Shown here piece by piece: positions 6,268 to 7,095 of a stretch of 7,095 nucleotides of DNA. The position numbers were made by a program, and so were the translations under genes. Source of the stretch: Clostridia bacterium (GTDB taxonomy: Bacteria; Bacillota; Clostridia; Oscillospirales; Acutalibacteraceae); contig JAGBSR010000242.1 in NCBI GenBank assembly GCA_017631745.1, positions 1 to 7,095 on the forward strand, given 5' to 3'. A model generated the notes under the pieces. That model saw nothing but the letters and a program-made list of their open reading frames with translations. It had not been told where the DNA came from and searched no databases. Position 1 is the first letter of the stretch. Each line of letters starts with the position of its first letter.

Positions 6268-6297
6268 TTGACTTTATTGACCCCTTGATGATATACT
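6268..6297 (+). promoter_or_regulatory. Promoter of the 6484 exported-protein gene
   Basis: TTGACT (6268-6273), an 18-base spacer and TATACT (6292-6297). A second TTGACC at 6277 has only a poor -10 partner. The predicted start is near 6304, leaving a leader of about 180 nt. The stretch 6156-6267, between the glyQS terminator and this promoter, is AT-rich and holds only a small 5-bp hairpin (6167-6179). Confidence 0.6.
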
Positions 6298-6303
6298 GAT
6301 ACT

Positions 6304-6483
6304 AACTAAAAGTGACTCTTTATGCCCTTTTGAGGGTGAAGTACGCCATAAAACGGTCAGGTCAGGGGTCGGGCGGACTCATTTTCAGCGGGAAGAAAGA
6401 TGCCACAATAAGTTTCGTTTATGCGGCAAACAGCCGTTTTATGAAATAAAAAAAGTTAATTTTTATTAAGGAGGAATATCTTA
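6304..6483 (+). promoter_or_regulatory. Long, probably structured 5' leader, unassigned
   Basis: This gene-free stretch lies between the predicted start and the ATG at 6484. It has a CCCT/AGGG hairpin (6325-6336) and a 10-bp long-range stem, CATAAAACGG (6347-6356) with CCGTTTTATG (6434-6443). Inside that stem are a G-rich segment (6355-6376) and a hairpin in which TGCC (6401-6404) pairs with GGCA (6425-6428), topped by ATAAG/TTTAT. A local CGGC/GCCG hairpin (6424-6436) followed by TTTT competes with the long-range stem. An 8-bp A-U stem (6445-6452/6460-6467) ends just before AAGGAGG (6468-6474). It matches no riboswitch consensus I can recall, and it contains no ORF of more than a few codons. 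A regulatory RNA is plausible but unproven. Confidence 0.4.
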
Positions 6484-7095
6484 ATGAAAACTCAAATTAA
6501 AAAAACATTATCCTTATTTTTAGCAGTGCTCATGGTACTGTCTTGCTGGGTGTGGGTTGCACCCGAAAAGGCAGAGGCTGGTAATATTGAACTAAAGACT
6601 GAATATGAAGTTGAAGTCGACTTCTGGATTCGTGATGACCAGGGCGCAACTTTTAATGAAAATGGATATTTGGGGTATAAATCTGTAAATAATAATGGTT
6701 GGGGTGGAACAGAAACAGAGGTATCACATACTGTAATTTCTTCTTTTAAGAATGAAAACGCTGCTGATGGTAAACCATATTACAGAAAAACTGAAAGAAC
6801 GGAATTTACTGTAAAATTTACAACTAAAGATTTCCCAACAGTTGTTTATGCTCATGTTGAAGGCGGTTGGACTGCGTCCGCAGGTAGTAGAAGCCGTTTT
6901 GAGTTTATGCAAGTTAGAATTAATGGTAAAGTGGTTTATAAGGGCGCTGAAGGCTGGAATGCCGGTGATTGGGATATGGTTAACGCTAAAGGCGACCCTG
7001 TAATTTACCCAATATACACAGAAGGCGGCGATTTTGGAACAACAGGCATAAATGGTACATACAGTTGGCCAAGACCCCATCTTTATGGTTTTATC
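6484..7095 (+). CDS. Exported protein of unknown function, N-terminal part (runs off the window)
   Basis: 204 codons are open to the window edge with no stop, and the start has AAGGAGG nine bases upstream (6468-6474). The N-terminus is a Sec signal: lysines at 2, 6 and 7, a hydrophobic core of about 9-26, and a probable cut after AEA (30-32). Cys21 sits inside the hydrophobic core as VLSC, a poor lipobox, so lipoprotein status is unlikely. The mature part is rich in Trp, Tyr, Gly and Asn, with alternating hydrophobic and polar residues such as TEFTVKFTTKDF and FMQVRINGKVVYKG. This suggests an extracellular beta-sandwich domain. I recognise no catalytic motif. Such proteins in gut Clostridia are often large surface proteins, which is inference here. 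Base use is more A/T-rich at third positions than in glyQS. It has its own promoter and a long leader. Confidence 0.8.
   Translation, partial: MKTQIKKTLSLFLAVLMVLSCWVWVAPEKAEAGNIELKTEYEVEVDFWIRDDQGATFNENGYLGYKSVNNNGWGGTETEVSHTVISSFKNENAADGKPYYRKTERTEFTVKFTTKDFPTVVYAHVEGGWTASAGSRSRFEFMQVRINGKVVYKGAEGWNAGDWDMVNAKGDPVIYPIYTEGGDFGTTGINGTYSWPRPHLYGFI

Noticed and set aside
6357..6364. GTCAGGTC-like run similar to the conserved core of bacterial SRP RNA
   Set aside because: The match stops there; the following GGAAG and AGCAGC parts of the SRP core are absent and the flanks do not form the SRP hairpin.
6424..6436. GGCAAACAGCC, reminiscent of part of the cyclic-di-GMP-I riboswitch
   Set aside because: The other required parts of that class, such as the GGGACGCAAAGCC segment and the tetraloop receptor, are not present.
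6538..6546. VLSC as a lipoprotein lipobox in the 6484 protein
   Set aside because: Leu at -2 is unusual, the hydrophobic segment continues past the Cys, and a better signal peptidase I site (AEA) follows.
6724..7080. Minus-strand open frame of 118 codons at the right end
   Set aside because: It is antisense to the exported-protein gene, which has a signal peptide, ribosome site and promoter; the mirror frame has none.

Overview
The window looks like a chromosomal segment of a low-GC Clostridia member, most likely Oscillospirales/Ruminococcaceae. This is inferred, not proven. The supports are strong AGGAGG ribosome sites, sigma-A promoters, U-tract terminators, an ABC-F protein resembling what I recall of Bacillus YkpA, and a single-chain glycyl-tRNA synthetase. 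I see no phage, transposase, CRISPR or tRNA/rRNA genes.

Layout. Bases 3-65 (+) are the last codons of seryl-tRNA synthetase. Bases 79-265 hold an unusual symmetric inverted-repeat element with a terminator-like hairpin inside. Two minus-strand genes form one operon read from a good promoter at 2635-2663: a YkpA/YbiT-type ABC-F ATPase (990-2591), then a PP1/ApaH-fold metallophosphatase (275-973). Next on the minus strand is a stand-alone biotin-protein ligase (2881-3693), whose stop codon lies in the loop of its own terminator. Then comes an exported protein of unknown function (3801-4514) with its own promoter and terminator. Its promoter is back to back with that of glycyl-tRNA synthetase (4726-6111, +). 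After the glyQS terminator a new promoter starts a leader of about 180 nt with several possible pairings. It leads into the N-terminal 204 codons of another exported protein that runs off the window.

How the genes work together. Three genes serve translation or its upkeep: serS, glyQS and the ribosome-associated ABC-F. BirA serves biotin enzymes. The two exported proteins are unrelated neighbours with separate transcription units. Most of the window is ordinary housekeeping sequence.

The places worth a second look are the 79-265 repeat, the 6304-6483 leader, the inverted repeat over the 4543-4571 promoter, a possible small RNA at about 2823-2898, and active-site substitutions. The substitutions are GEHE for GNHE in the phosphatase and Ser at the position of E. 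coli BirA Arg118. I found no convincing multi-gene novel system.
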